A program made the position numbers and the translations under genes. This document shows positions 6,917 through 13,843 of a DNA stretch of 35,952 nucleotides, in pieces. The DNA comes from Lachnospiraceae bacterium (GTDB lineage Bacteria > Bacillota > Clostridia > Lachnospirales > Lachnospiraceae). Numbering within the stretch: position 1 is the first letter of the stretch; every line of letters begins with the position of its first letter. The notes below the pieces were generated by a model. That model saw only the letters and a list, made by a program, of their open reading frames with translations. It did not search any database and had not been told where the DNA came from. The DNA is taken from assembly GCA_022510585.1 (NCBI GenBank), contig JAFLTF010000016.1, positions 1-35,952 of the forward strand, read 5' to 3'.

Positions 6917-8502
6917 CAGTGAACAAATACAACTCCTTCCAATTCTTCCTTCAATGCTATACGCATTTCCTCTTCTGTAGGTGCTTCAATCTTTGCCCTT
7001 TTTGCTACTTCTGCTTCAAAAAGAGGCTCTAATGAATCCGTTGCAAATTTTTCACGGTCTTCACTTTGATACATATCTTTAAACATATCACTATTAAGAT
7101 TTTCACTGAATTGATTCACGATGTTCTGTGCTTCATTCTCATTAACCATATAATCCTCACATAACTGGGCAAATTGATTTTCCAGAATAGCATACATTTC
7201 TTCAGCATCGTCATCAGTAATATAATCTGCTATCTTATCCGCAAGTAATCCCCCTCCAAGGCCAAATAGTATGGATCCAACTATCGCCCCCGGGACAGTT
7301 CCAACACCAGGTACAACCAAATTTGCTAGCGCTCCACCTACTCCATATCCCGCTGTACCGGCAAAAACACTGACTGCTGTTACAGCAAAATTTTTTATAA
7401 ACTGCTTCTTTGAAATTCTTCCTCTAAATACATCTATCCCATCAGGAACGGAAAAAACAATCGTAGTAACAACTGCAACAAGGACTTCTGCCCTCAACAG
7501 TTGTGCTGCTTGTTTTGTTGCTGACTGAGCAACCGATTCCCCAGTATCCGCCAAAACTCTTTGCCCATATGCTTTTAACAGTACTTTGGAAAAGTCTTCT
7601 CCCAATGCTCTTGTAAGTGCTTCTGACGAAGGCTTAAAAACATTCATAATTCCAGTCTTTGTAAGCTGACTCGCAATAACTGAAGTAGCAAAAACGCCAA
7701 CACCAGTCCTCACTCCTTCAATTGCAGACACCTTTAGTGCTTTCTCTCTATCTTGTCCGTTTATTCTGCAAACCGCATAATTCAGAACAGTGCTAATTCC
7801 AAATGCCCCACCTGCTGATATCACTCCATGCGCTGCATCATAAGTTAAAGATTCTAAAGTCCCAGCCTTAGCAAGATTTTCTGCCTGCTTATAGGTAAGA
7901 TTTCCTTTACGAACCAAATTTTTAGCCTCTGCAGGATCTTCAACTCCAGGAACTTTACCCTCTATTATCTTTTGTTCCATTCTAGAAACAGCAGCTTCAT
8001 ACTGATCTTTAGGAACCTCAATTTGCATTAAGTTTCCATCGCCATCAATGTACCTAAATTTTCCAGAGGTGTCAAAACATGCATCAATACTTGCCGTAGC
8101 ATTATTATAGTACTTATCCTGAATACTTATAACTGTCCCATCCCTATTTATGATTAGGCGATCAGCTCCATTTTTTGCGTTGTCATCTCCAATAACAATA
8201 GTATTTTTTCCTTTTATCTTATCAATAAAATCATTGCCCTGCTCTGCTGCAAAAGAGTGACCATTACCCTTGTATGCAAACTTAATTTGTGATATTACGT
8301 CATTAACGGTTCTTATATTTGCAGCACTTGATTCAGCTCCAGCCGGTAATGTCTCGGGCAATATATTCTCACATATTGTTGTATCGATTCCGTCTTCCTC
8401 CTGTATTTCTTCTGCATAAGCAGTAAGTGGAATTGCTGAAATGATAATACTTATGCTTAATAAAACAGCAAGTATTCTATTAGTTATATTTCTCTTTCTC
8501 AT
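6916..8502 (-). CDS. Secreted glycine/alanine-rich membrane-active protein (528 aa)
   Basis: I chose the ATG at 8502 because a GGAGGGG lies 8 nt upstream and it begins a classic signal peptide (MRKRNITNRILAVLL, cleavage after AYA at residue 30). An in-frame ATG at 8547 would add 15 residues without a good site. Residues 65-215 hold a conserved soluble region with IVIGDDNAKNGADR and MQIEVPKDQY. Residues 215-430 alternate Gly/Ala-rich hydrophobic helices and end in a glycine zipper (GTAGYGVGGALANLVVPGVG). Residues 430-528 are acidic and helical. Similar sequences without a signal peptide come to mind from many bacteria, none with a known function. First gene of the eight-gene unit. A pore or channel is a guess. 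Confidence 0.75.
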   Translation of the reverse strand: MRKRNITNRILAVLLSISIIISAIPLTAYAEEIQEEDGIDTTICENILPETLPAGAESSAANIRTVNDVISQIKFAYKGNGHSFAAEQGNDFIDKIKGKNTIVIGDDNAKNGADRLIINRDGTVISIQDKYYNNATASIDACFDTSGKFRYIDGDGNLMQIEVPKDQYEAAVSRMEQKIIEGKVPGVEDPAEAKNLVRKGNLTYKQAENLAKAGTLESLTYDAAHGVISAGGAFGISTVLNYAVCRINGQDREKALKVSAIEGVRTGVGVFATSVIASQLTKTGIMNVFKPSSEALTRALGEDFSKVLLKAYGQRVLADTGESVAQSATKQAAQLLRAEVLVAVVTTIVFSVPDGIDVFRGRISKKQFIKNFAVTAVSVFAGTAGYGVGGALANLVVPGVGTVPGAIVGSILFGLGGGLLADKIADYITDDDAEEMYAILENQFAQLCEDYMVNENEAQNIVNQFSENLNSDMFKDMYQSEDREKFATDSLEPLFEAEVAKRAKIEAPTEEEMRIALKEELEGVVFVH

Positions 8503-8670
8503 CAAACGTACCCCTCCCTCACAATTATAGGTTTCATCATTTTGCAATAGTTTAGTTTACAAAACCTAAAGTTTAAAATCCAAATACCATTACCTTTACT
8601 TAGATTTACAAATCTGCATATCGTTAATCCAACCAAAATTAGCAGTCGAATCCCAAGACAAATTTTCTAT

Positions 8671-8714
8671 TTGTTGTATAAATCTATATTATCACAACAA
8701 TTATTAGTAAGAAA
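8671..8714 (-). promoter_or_regulatory. Candidate promoter and operator of the accessory operon
   Basis: The 300 nt between the secreted-protein gene and the next gene upstream contain no credible reading frame and are very AT-rich. On the minus strand, TTTCTT (8709-8714) and TAATAT (8686-8691) are separated by 17 nt and could be -35 and -10 elements. A 7-bp inverted repeat, TTGTTGT (8671-8677) and ACAACAA (8694-8700), surrounds the -10, as an operator might. The leader would be about 180 nt long. AT-rich sequence gives many chance matches, so this is tentative. Confidence 0.35.
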
Positions 8715-8803
8715 GACAAAATGTTTTATTATGTACTATATATATAATTTTAATAAATATTTTACAACAAACCATCCTACAGAAACTTTCTCCAATCCAT
8801 ATT

Positions 8804-9019
8804 TTATATCAACACTTTCCTCGCAAGATTAAAGCAGTCTTTTCCTATCGGCATCAGCAATATTGTTATGCAAAACACAATGCCCAAGAACGCCATTAGA
8901 ATTGCACACGGCAGCTTTATGCACAGCCAAAACAATATTGAAAACATTACACCGGTAATTTTGAAACAAAACCAAAATATAACCGTTAATAACCCTAAAC
9001 AAATAATAATTTCCAGCAT
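8804..9019 (-). CDS. Small two-helix membrane protein (71 aa)
   Basis: Nearly the whole protein is hydrophobic. Segments of about 20 residues each (IIICLGLLTVIFWFCFKITG and the stretch around CAILMAFLGIVFCITILLMP) should cross the membrane, joined by a turn with KLP. The ATG at 9019 is chosen because AAGGAGG lies 6 nt before it. An earlier TTG at 9037 would place that site inside the gene. Similar short proteins with KITG and KLP motifs are familiar from Lachnospiraceae, function unknown. It follows the exonuclease gene by 36 nt and may share its transcript. No intrinsic terminator is obvious after it. Confidence 0.65.
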   Translation of the reverse strand: MLEIIICLGLLTVIFWFCFKITGVMFSILFWLCIKLPCAILMAFLGIVFCITILLMPIGKDCFNLARKVLI

Positions 9020-9055
9020 AATTTTCCTCCTTACCAAAATTAGTCTAATTACTCA

Positions 9056-9712
9056 TCATCCAAACACAACGCTCAGTGCAGGACATATATCTCCGAGTGT
9101 AAACATTGCTGACTTTAAACCGTCTTCCCGACTCTTACGATAATATTCGTTCAAGATGAGAACCGGTTCCTTCTTCATTTTGATAAACAACATAGCAGTG
9201 TTTTTTGCATCAACTAATCCATCATGCAGATTTTCATCAAACATAATATCCGCTGCAATTAGTGCTTCTGATAATCTATATTGCTTTTTTCTATCCATTT
9301 TTTCTGAAAAGGTCTTTTGACAATCCTGCCAAGTTTCAAGCAGCATATTTAGTCTAGGAATGTTGATATGTTTTGCCTCTATTTCATGACAGATTTGCTT
9401 TTTATCGCTATTACTCCACGAAACACAGATGGCATCTTCCGGAACCCAATCTACAAACTGCTCTAATGCTTCTTTTACTTTAGAAGCGTCTTTTACATCA
9501 AACGATGAAATTCCCGTTAAATTTCTGATAAATCCATCAATCGCACCATACTCTGGATGCACATAGGTATTAAACTCATCGATAATTTCTAAATTCTCAT
9601 CAACTAACACAGCTCCTATCTGAATAGTTTCAGCTGACCAAGGATACCTATGGGTTCTGATTGGTTTTGGTACCATACACATTTCAAGATCAACTATTAC
9701 ATATTTACTCAT
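9056..9712 (-). CDS. DnaQ-like 3'-5' exonuclease (DEDDh)
   Basis: The protein should remove nucleotides from 3' ends of DNA or RNA in the cytosol using two metal ions. The DEDDh signature is visible: D8 and E10 in IVDLE (Exo I), a WSNSDKKQI region with D103 (Exo II), and H163 with D168 in HDGLVDAKNT (Exo III). At 218 residues it is a stand-alone exonuclease of the KapD/ERI-1-like kind and carries no polymerase or helicase domain. GGAGG lies 9 nt before the ATG. It sits in the AT-rich accessory block between a small membrane protein and a 54-residue protein. The substrate cannot be told from sequence, and a link to the eight-gene unit is unproven. Confidence 0.88.
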   Translation of the reverse strand: MSKYVIVDLEMCMVPKPIRTHRYPWSAETIQIGAVLVDENLEIIDEFNTYVHPEYGAIDGFIRNLTGISSFDVKDASKVKEALEQFVDWVPEDAICVSWSNSDKKQICHEIEAKHINIPRLNMLLETWQDCQKTFSEKMDRKKQYRLSEALIAADIMFDENLHDGLVDAKNTAMLFIKMKKEPVLILNEYYRKSREDGLKSAMFTLGDICPALSVVFG

Positions 9713-9776
9713 ATTAAATTTCCTCCAACTCGATTTATTACTTGTACATTTTCATTTTGTAAGCTAGGTATTTTGC

Positions 9777-9941
9777 TCAATCATTTAATTTCTTATTATC
9801 TCTTTTATTACCAAAACATTCATCAATCGGATTCCCATGAAATGTAGATTTATTTACTAATCCCAGCCTTTTACACAATTCTTTCTTACTTTCCATTTGA
9901 TTAATCAACTGGCACATTCTTACTCTCTCCTGAATACTCAT
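9777..9941 (-). CDS. Small hypothetical protein (54 aa)
   Basis: The start at 9941 has AGGAGG 6 nt upstream. A longer in-frame start at 9980 would put that site within the gene and add a Lys/Arg run. The protein begins MSIQERVRMCQLINQMESKK and ends in charged residues. It has a short helix, then LGLVNKSTFHG. Similar short proteins with an E-R-x-R-x-C-x-L-I helix and an S-T-F-H-G motif seem common next to XRE regulators in Lachnospiraceae, from memory. It is transcribed away from the XRE gene at 10130, with a candidate operator between them. Function unknown. Confidence 0.55.
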   Translation of the reverse strand: MSIQERVRMCQLINQMESKKELCKRLGLVNKSTFHGNPIDECFGNKRDNKKLND

Positions 9942-9979
9942 CCTACCCCTCCTTCTGTTTTTCTTTTTTATATGACTCA

Positions 9980-10017
9980 AGTATATCTTGAAACTATCAA
10001 CTAGAAAACATTGATAG
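9980..10017 (-). promoter_or_regulatory. Promoter with inverted repeat bracketing the -35
   Basis: On the minus strand, TTTTCT (10003-10008) and TATACT (9980-9985) are spaced by 17 nt and would drive the 54-residue gene. A perfect 7-bp inverted repeat, CTATCAA (9994-10000) and TTGATAG (10011-10017), is centred exactly on the -35 hexamer. This is the geometry of a repressor operator. The adjacent divergent XRE regulator is the obvious candidate to bind it. Confidence 0.5.
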
Positions 10018-10090
10018 GTGCGACATAGTCACTTCTATTTCACCTTTAATGGCAAAATAGATTTTTCTTTATTTGTCCATGGGTTCCATG

Positions 10091-10125
10091 TATAATAGTA
10101 AGTAGCAAAATGCCGATAAGGAGAG
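10091..10125 (+). promoter_or_regulatory. -10 element and RBS of the XRE gene
   Basis: A consensus TATAAT (10091-10096) lies about 34 nt before the ATG, and AAGGAGAG (10118-10125) gives a strong ribosome binding site. No good -35 is seen at 17 nt. TTGTCC at 10073 is too close (12 nt), so the promoter may need an activator or a different -35. Confidence 0.5.
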
Positions 10126-10129
10126 TTTT

Positions 10130-10639
10130 ATGGGGCGAAAATCTACAAAAGAAAACAAGAATATCTATCAGATTAGCCGAGAAAATGCTAATCTTACGAG
10201 AGAAGCTGCTGCTGAACAACTTGAATTTATATCTTCAGACCGAATTGAGAAAATCGAAAGTGAAAAGTCATATCCTCATCCGGATGAAATCCTAGCAATG
10301 GCAGACTGCTATAAGAATCCTTCTTTATGCAATTACTATTGTTCACACGAATGTTCCATTGGACGGGAGTATGTACCAGAGGTTACTGCAAAAGATCTTT
10401 CTATGGTTACGCTTGAAATGCTTTCAACATTAAATACACTTTCCAAAGAAAAAGATCTGATGATTGATATTGCTGCTGATGGGGAAGTTACAGAGGATGA
10501 AATGTCAGACTTTTTAAGAATCAGGAATACCCTTGAAGATATGTCATTATCTATTGAATCTTTAAAATTATGGTTTGAAAATGCAATTGCATCTGGAAGA
10601 ATAGATAAAAGTGTCTTAAACAAGCTCACACAAAAATAG
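10130..10639 (+). CDS. XRE-family HTH regulator with Cys cluster (169 aa)
   Basis: Residues 11-62 form a Cro/CI-type helix-turn-helix (NIYQISRENANLTREAAAEQ, then RIEKIE and PHPDEILAMADCY). It is followed by four cysteines, C60, C67, C71 and C75, in LCNYYCSHECSIG, which look like a metal or redox site. From memory, this LCNYYCSHEC phrase is conserved in a Lachnospiraceae group of XRE regulators. Residues 90-169 form acidic helices likely used for dimerisation. The gene is divergent from the 54-residue gene, and an inverted repeat lies between them. It may control that gene, the exonuclease or the accessory operon. The ligand is unknown. Confidence 0.8.
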   Translation: MGRKSTKENKNIYQISRENANLTREAAAEQLEFISSDRIEKIESEKSYPHPDEILAMADCYKNPSLCNYYCSHECSIGREYVPEVTAKDLSMVTLEMLSTLNTLSKEKDLMIDIAADGEVTEDEMSDFLRIRNTLEDMSLSIESLKLWFENAIASGRIDKSVLNKLTQK

Positions 10640-10752
10640 ATGTATTGTCAGAGATAAAAATTCCGGAATACTCTTCGTATTTTCAATCTCACTAATTAAT
10701 TTGTTCTGATAGATTATAACAAAATTTCAGCATGCTTTGATTATAACTTTTA
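10640..10752. other. AT-rich stretch without a gene
   Basis: I see no reading frame, RNA gene or strong terminator between the XRE stop codon and the decayed DUF3800 fragment. A weak hairpin (AATAC-TCTTC-GTATT) lies near 10660 and is followed by only a short T run, so it is a poor terminator candidate. Confidence 0.5.
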
Positions 10753-11014
10753 TTAACAATACATTTTAAAATAATTTTCTAACTCTTGTGGTTTATAAAA
10801 GAATTTCTCTTCCGACCTGCTTAATCGTTTCTCATCCTTCTTGATTTTTAGCAATTCCATAGAAGAGATAAAATCTGCCGCCTGTAACAATCTATATTTC
10901 TGTGGCTCTACCTTTCTAAATTCAACATCTTAAAATTGTATAAAAAACAACGTTCAGAATTATACTAAGTTCGCTTGGTTCATTATCACAATATACAATG
11001 ATTTTGTCATAGCA
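10753..11014 (-). pseudogene. Remnant of a DUF3800 protein gene
   Basis: On the minus strand, two frames that differ by one base together spell the C-terminal part of a DUF3800 domain. Positions 11014-10932 give YDKIIVYCDNEPSELSIILN, and positions 10929-10753 give DVEFRKVEPQKYRLLQAADF and then SRSEEKFFYKPQEL before a stop. DUF3800 proteins are often found on mobile elements and in defence islands and are thought to be nuclease-like. The N-terminal half, including the usual initial Asp motif, is missing, and no start codon or binding site is present. It is therefore a decayed fragment at the edge of the accessory DNA. Confidence 0.6.
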
Positions 11015-11084
11015 TCCTGTACAATAATTTTCCTCTTTCATCAATAGAATATTTTGCAAAAAATTCCTCTATATAACTGGAAAT

Positions 11085-11104
11085 GGCGGGAAATTCATCC
11101 CGCC
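11085..11104. repeat. Hairpin downstream of ctpA
   Basis: A perfect 7-bp inverted repeat, GGCGGGA / TCCCGCC with a 6-nt loop, lies about 40 nt past the ctpA stop codon. It lacks a T run on either strand, so it is at best a weak terminator or an mRNA-stabilising stem. It sits where AT-rich accessory DNA gives way to the more balanced core sequence. Confidence 0.55.
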
Positions 11105-11145
11105 TGCGGTGGTCCAAAGAGCTTACGCCCAGACCAAATTTGACA

Positions 11146-12471
11146 CTACTTCATCATCTTAAGGATTTCTTTCTTCGCTTCTTCCAACTGATTATCGATA
11201 CCCTCATCATAGTAAGCGTCCGCATCAAATACACATTCAATATCCGGCTTGATTCCGATGCCATGAATATTGTTCCCTTTCGGTGTATAATAGGCGCTTA
11301 CCGTCAGCTTTAATGCCGTTCCGTCTGTAAGCGGAAGGATTCTCTGCACAATGCCTTTCCCGAAAGTAGTCGTACCGATCAGAGTTCCTTTTCCGTAATC
11401 CTTAACAGCTCCCGCAAGGATCTCCGAGGCACTGGCGGAATTCCCGTTTACCAACACTACAAGAGGTATCTGTAATTCTTTCTTCCCGTCACAGCGGTAC
11501 TCTGTCCGTTCTCCGGCACGGTCTTCCGTATATACGATAAGTCCTTCCGGCAGAATCTGCCTTGCAATATCCACTACTACGGATAAGCTTCCGCCTGGAT
11601 TGCTCCTCAGATCAAGAATCAGACCGGCAGCGCCCGAACCCTTTATCACCGCCATTGCTTCCGTAAATTGCTCTATTGTAACTTCATCAAATTCCGTTAT
11701 CTGGATATAAGCGACTCCGTTATCCATCATTTCATAATTTACGGTAGGAGATTCGATCTGTCTTCTGACAACATCAATTTCCAGATAATCTGCCTCTCCT
11801 TCTCTGTATATTGTCAAATGTACTGTCGTTCCTTCTTCTCCCTTGATTCTGGCAACAATTTCAGATAATTCCAATCCCTGTGCGGATTCTCCGTCTACCT
11901 GATAAATAATATCATTTTCCCTAAGTCCTGCTTCCTGCGCGGGGGTGTTTGCAATGACTCCACTGATCTTGCCGTATCCGGTCCTTTGATCCAGACTCAC
12001 ATAAGCGCCAATACCGAAATAAATGCCTTCCGTATCTCTCATCAGGTCTTCCCATTCGTCTGCCGTATAATAAACAGAGTAGGGATCTCCCAAAGATGCC
12101 ACCAGTCCTTCATACATCCCCTCGATCATATCGTCTGTACTGATGTCTTCGTCTTGATAATAATATTCCTCAATAACTTCTTCGATCGATTTCAGCTTGG
12201 CAACGGAATCGTCATTCACAACACTGTCCGCAATCACTCCTTCCGCACTTGCCGGTCTGGCATTGTTACGCTGAAAATTGTCGGTAAGCTTGGTACCGAC
12301 ATAGATTGCGCTTGCTATAAGGGTACTGATTATCACGCCGCTAAACAGACCCACAAGGAACATCCCTTTTGTCTGATTTGATTCCCGCTGCGGTCCATCC
12401 TGATACAAATTATTAGTCGCTCCCTGATTCACTTCATTATTATTACTATATCCATAATTATCCAATATCAT
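11146..12471 (-). CDS. ctpA: CtpA-type S41 carboxy-terminal processing protease
   Basis: A membrane-anchored serine protease that cleaves extracytoplasmic proteins near their C-termini. The order is a cytosolic N-terminus, one membrane helix (about 37-60), an N-terminal helical region (FGDPYSVYY-type motif near 127-135), a PDZ domain (about 150-235) and the S41 core. The catalytic serine lies in GNSASASE (343-350) and the lysine is K372 in FGKG, so both residues of the Ser/Lys dyad are present. Length 441 is normal. It is the last gene of the ftsE-ftsX-pcsB-like run, 34 nt from the M23 hydrolase gene, suggesting that it processes division-linked wall enzymes. That functional link is inference. 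Confidence 0.92.
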   Translation of the reverse strand: MILDNYGYSNNNEVNQGATNNLYQDGPQRESNQTKGMFLVGLFSGVIISTLIASAIYVGTKLTDNFQRNNARPASAEGVIADSVVNDDSVAKLKSIEEVIEEYYYQDEDISTDDMIEGMYEGLVASLGDPYSVYYTADEWEDLMRDTEGIYFGIGAYVSLDQRTGYGKISGVIANTPAQEAGLRENDIIYQVDGESAQGLELSEIVARIKGEEGTTVHLTIYREGEADYLEIDVVRRQIESPTVNYEMMDNGVAYIQITEFDEVTIEQFTEAMAVIKGSGAAGLILDLRSNPGGSLSVVVDIARQILPEGLIVYTEDRAGERTEYRCDGKKELQIPLVVLVNGNSASASEILAGAVKDYGKGTLIGTTTFGKGIVQRILPLTDGTALKLTVSAYYTPKGNNIHGIGIKPDIECVFDADAYYDEGIDNQLEEAKKEILKMMK

Positions 12472-12505
12472 TCATCCCCGCTAAATAAATAATGATTTCC
12501 AGCTG

Positions 12506-13834
12506 TTACTTCTTTATATAATTCCAAGGGCTGACATAATTTCCGTTTAAGCGCACGCTGAAATGCAGATGATTCCCCGTAGATCGTCCGGTACTGCCCA
12601 CTGCTGCAATCTTTTCTCCTCTATAAACGGACTGCCCTTTCGACACATACAGGGCGGAAGCATGCATATAGATGGTATACAGACCGTCACCATGATCTAT
12701 CATGATATAATTTCCCATAGAGCTGCTGTAGTCTGCGGCTATGACATCTCCGTCATAGGCGGCAAGGATCGAAGATCCATAGGGAGCTGCCATATCTACA
12801 CCATTATGAAACTGCTCAACATTAAGTATGGGATGTATACGATACCCATACTCATCCGAAATTCTCGTAAAAGAAGGACAGGGCCATGTAAACATACCGC
12901 CGTCATAGATCCTGGTCTCCTCATTCGCCGCCGCAAGCCTTTCTTTTTCTTCCGCAACAGCTTTTTCCAATGCGGCGATCTCTGCATTCTGTGCTTCTAT
13001 CTCCTCTTCGTATTCCCTGATCGCTGCCTCCTTGTCAGAGATATCGGATGACACGGCCACGATCTGCGCTTCCTTCTCTCCAATCAGGGAGTTGATTGCA
13101 ACTTCTTCCTCCTGTACTGTCAGAAGTGCTTCATCCAGCACATCTTTCTGTGTCTCCAGGTCTTCCTTACAAAGTGTGATCAGTTCCGTAACCTTCACAT
13201 ATTCATCCAGTTGGTTTCTGTCATAGGCAGATAAAGCTTCTATGTAATCCGCTTTATTAATGACATCTGCAAAGCTTTCCGCAGAAAAAAGCAATTCCAA
13301 ATAGAGCGTATTTCCTTTTTCATACATGAATTTAATACGCTGTTTCATAGCCTCATATTGTTTTTCCTGTGTCCGGATAGAATCGTTCAATTCTTCGGTG
13401 GTCAGCTTTATTTCCAATTCTTTTCTGGAGATCAGCTCGTAATACTCGTCAATTTTCTCCTGAATATTCGCAAGTCTGGTATCCAGTTCCGTTACATAAT
13501 TTGTCAGGTTGTTTTTGTTTGTTTCCAACTCTTCTTTGATCTTTTCTACATCCGTCAGACCGGTTTTCAGGTTTTCGACTTCTTCTTTTGCCTGTGCGAT
13601 CTCTTTTTCTTTCTCCTTGATGCGCTCCTTGATCTCCTCAGTATCTTCGGCGTCCTCATCTTCTTCCGAGTCTTCCGAATCATCGGAATCGTCAGAACTA
13701 TCTTCCGTCTCGCTGTCTTCAGCATCAACAGTATCATCGTCCATCGCCGCAAAAGCCTGCGAAGGAAAAACAAATACAATACTTATACAGAGCAAAATAC
13801 ACAATATCCTTCTTAAATATTTCACTGTAACCAT
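12506..13834 (-). CDS. PcsB/EnvC-like M23 murein hydrolase (FtsEX partner)
   Basis: A secreted peptidoglycan hydrolase or amidase activator expected to be controlled by FtsEX during division. It has a signal peptide (1-29, SQAFA), a highly acidic Asp/Ser/Glu stretch (31-68), a long coiled coil (about 68-305) and a C-terminal M23 domain (about 315-442). Zinc ligands H343, D347 and H424 of HxxxD and HLH are present, along with H391, so the domain looks enzymatically active rather than degenerate. The start could be the ATG at 13834 or the in-frame GTG three codons later, which has better spacing from GGAAG. It lies immediately after ftsX, the usual arrangement for this regulatory pair. Confidence 0.9.
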   Translation of the reverse strand: MVTVKYLRRILCILLCISIVFVFPSQAFAAMDDDTVDAEDSETEDSSDDSDDSEDSEEDEDAEDTEEIKERIKEKEKEIAQAKEEVENLKTGLTDVEKIKEELETNKNNLTNYVTELDTRLANIQEKIDEYYELISRKELEIKLTTEELNDSIRTQEKQYEAMKQRIKFMYEKGNTLYLELLFSAESFADVINKADYIEALSAYDRNQLDEYVKVTELITLCKEDLETQKDVLDEALLTVQEEEVAINSLIGEKEAQIVAVSSDISDKEAAIREYEEEIEAQNAEIAALEKAVAEEKERLAAANEETRIYDGGMFTWPCPSFTRISDEYGYRIHPILNVEQFHNGVDMAAPYGSSILAAYDGDVIAADYSSSMGNYIMIDHGDGLYTIYMHASALYVSKGQSVYRGEKIAAVGSTGRSTGNHLHFSVRLNGNYVSPWNYIKK

Positions 13835-13843
13835 CTTCCTCTC

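Noticed and set aside
259-8502. Prophage tail or lysis module
   Set aside because: No capsid, tail, terminase, holin-endolysin or integrase gene is present. The long helical proteins do not show tape-measure repeats.
9777-10639. Toxin-antitoxin module formed by the 54-aa protein and the XRE regulator
   Set aside because: The two genes are divergent rather than in one operon, and the 54-aa protein shows no known toxin motif. A shared operator is more likely than a toxin-antitoxin pair.
8804-10639. Exonuclease and regulator as part of a CRISPR or Cas system
   Set aside because: No repeat-spacer array or Cas-like gene is visible anywhere in the window. The exonuclease is a stand-alone DnaQ-type protein.
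11068-11145. Insertion-sequence end at the accessory/core boundary
   Set aside because: The GGCGGGA hairpin is not matched by a second copy elsewhere in the window, and no transposase or target-site duplication is seen.
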